From Caprimulgus europaeus (Eukaryota > Chordata > Aves > Caprimulgiformes > Caprimulgidae), in NCBI GenBank assembly GCA_907165065.1, contig OU015539.1, positions 17,266,816 through 17,330,815 of the forward strand: 64,000 nt of DNA, in the 5' to 3' direction. The notes below the pieces were generated by a model. The model made no database searches. It was not told the origin of the DNA and saw only the letters and a list, made by a program, of their open reading frames with translations. The translations under genes and the position numbers were made by a program. Positions 62,401 to 64,000 of the stretch are shown here, piece by piece. Position 1 is the first letter of the stretch, and each line of letters opens with the position of its first letter.

Positions 62401-62612
62401 CACAGAATCCCAGCCTGGTTTGAGTGGAAAGGACCTGAAAGCTCAGCCAGTGCCAACCCCCCTGCCAGCAGCAGGGACACCTTCCACTAGACCAGGTTGC
62501 TCAAAGCCTCATCCAACCTGGCCGAGAACACTTCCAGGGAGGAGCAGCCACAGCTTCTCTGGCCAACCTGGGCCAGTGTCCCACCACCCTCACACCAAAG
62601 AATTTCTTCCTG
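62401..62612 (-). mobile_element. CR1 LINE 3' fragment
   Basis: Begins with CACAGAATCCCAGCCTGGTT (reverse complement of the 3' tail), then CCTGCCAGCAGCAGGGACAC and GACCAGGTTGCTCAAAGCC, and stops at AAGAATTTCTTCCTG. It is of the same subfamily as 8447, 19800, 30086 and 42341, and is about 210 bp. Confidence 0.93.
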
Positions 62613-64000
62613 TCAAAGAGGCAGTGCAGATATTAAAGCAGAAATGGTGGTCCTGAGGTATGTTCTGAATACACCATAGTGCATGTGGCACAACACTGGC
62701 ATTTGTTAAGGAGGACACACATAACCTGGTGTGGATGTGAAACTTCAGCCAATGAAACTTGTGGCCATAAACATTTGCAAATAAAAACCTTCTATGCTAC
62801 ATGATCAAATCTTTTCTCTCTCTCTCATTATACAGAGATGCAGTAATATGATGAACAGGTAGATACAGTCATTAGCTCAGTATGAGACTCTGTGGTAAAT
62901 CACAAGATACAAACCTGTCCAAATCTGACTGGCACTAAGTTGGGAAGGTTTAAAAATCATGATGGCCATCAGATCTATGATTATCACCCAGGAGCTGGTG
63001 CCTGCTATGTAATTAGTTTGTTCTCACCGAGCTAGCCCCTGGCTTACAGGCATTTAGAAATGGTGTGAAACCATTTACACCTCGAGAAGGACGGCTACTG
63101 CTGCTGGGGAAGCGCTCTGGCCAGGAGAGCTCCGTTAGCCCTCTGTGCACAGCCTGATGCCTTCAGAGCTGAAGAACCTGGTTTCCATCCTGCTGCCTCC
63201 ACTTGGTGCTTTATGTGCACAGCTGGCTAATGACCATGTTCTATTATGTATAAAGCCATTTACTGTGATACACTCGTGCTGTTGATATGCTGTAGAATAT
63301 TTTTGTTCTGTTTGAGGGGCGACTCTGGGAAACATTAATGCCGGATGGGATGAAAACAAGGGCAATGCCAGAGCAGACGGCAAGAAGAAATCCACAAAGT
63401 GGCCAAACACTTCCATCTGCCCAGTGAACAGAGACTTTCATGCCTCCATTTATGCCTTCTGCTGTGAGCTGCTGTCACAGTGAGCGAGGAATCCTCCTTG
63501 CATTCGTAGGAGCCATGTTGTTGAATGCTTCTAACGATGCTTCTCCTGGGTGGTCTCTGTGTTCCTTGTCCCTCAGTCCCTGCAGGAGGCTCTTAGGCTG
63601 TTTTGACTCCTTGCCCCTTTGCAACTTCTCCCAGAGAAGATCCTGAATACAAGGAGCCCTCTGCTACACCAAAAGAAACCAGTGGTCTCAAAGGATGAAC
63701 TAGGTTTTGAGAGTTTGGTGCTGATAATTGCACTCTCTTCTAAAACCACCAACTTATCATACACTTCTTGAAAGTGCAGAACAGCAAAGAAATCTTTGCT
63801 TCAGTCTGTCCTGCACAGTCAAAGCATCTCTGGAGTCTCCTCATTCTAAAAGGCCCTTGTCTGCTCAATATAAAAGCAGTTACATTCAGAAAGTAATGTA
63901 ATCTGATTACCTTCTCACCACAACTTGTAATTACAACCAACTTTTCCCCCCTTTTTTTACTTGTTTTGTACTTTCACTGATGTAACTCTACAGTATTTGG
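62613..64000. other. Unique non-coding stretch to window end
   Basis: No gene or transposon was recognised. A short CT run lies at about 62811-62827. Confidence 0.5.

Overview
The window is vertebrate nuclear DNA, and the repeats point to a bird. It holds about a dozen CR1 LINE fragments, most with the typical 3' end built from ATTCTRTG-like octamers, and four solo LTRs of types I recognise from avian endogenous retroviruses. There are no operons, no CRISPR array and no tRNA or rRNA gene. Base composition is mixed and CpG-poor outside a few islets. I cannot name the species.

The only coding sequence I can support is one 192-bp exon on the minus strand (18202-18393). It encodes the conserved TM1/TM2 region of a tetraspanin and fits TSPAN4 best. 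It is bounded by good splice signals and keeps phase 0 at both ends. I found no other coding exon of this or any other gene, so most or all of the 64 kb is probably long intron of TSPAN4 plus possible flank (inference).

Layout: an AAAGG then AAAAG pentanucleotide array (1-322); a solo LTR broken by a nested CR1 (2221-3625); a sparse intronic stretch with old CR1 pieces and a candidate conserved non-coding element (3.6-15.2 kb); a 45-copy, 1.5-kb minisatellite followed by an exact 138-bp duplication with a perfect foldback (15.2-17.5 kb); the TSPAN4 exon (18.2 kb); CR1 pieces and an LTR (19.8-24.0 kb); mostly unique DNA with a CR1 (24-34.9 kb); an internally deleted CR1 (34.9-35.3 kb); an intact solo LTR with target-site duplication (40.6-41.6 kb); another CR1 (42.3 kb); unique DNA with a small CpG islet (42.7-54 kb); the most open CR1 (54.0-54.7 kb); unique DNA; an inverted partner of the 21.7-kb LTR (58.6-59.2 kb); and unique DNA with one more CR1.

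No new multi-gene system is visible. The points most worth a second look are structural: CpG-confined variation and a roughly 4-unit higher-order pattern in the minisatellite, the duplication/foldback junction beside it, the dated order of insertions in the nested LTR/CR1, and the lone exon in so much non-coding DNA.
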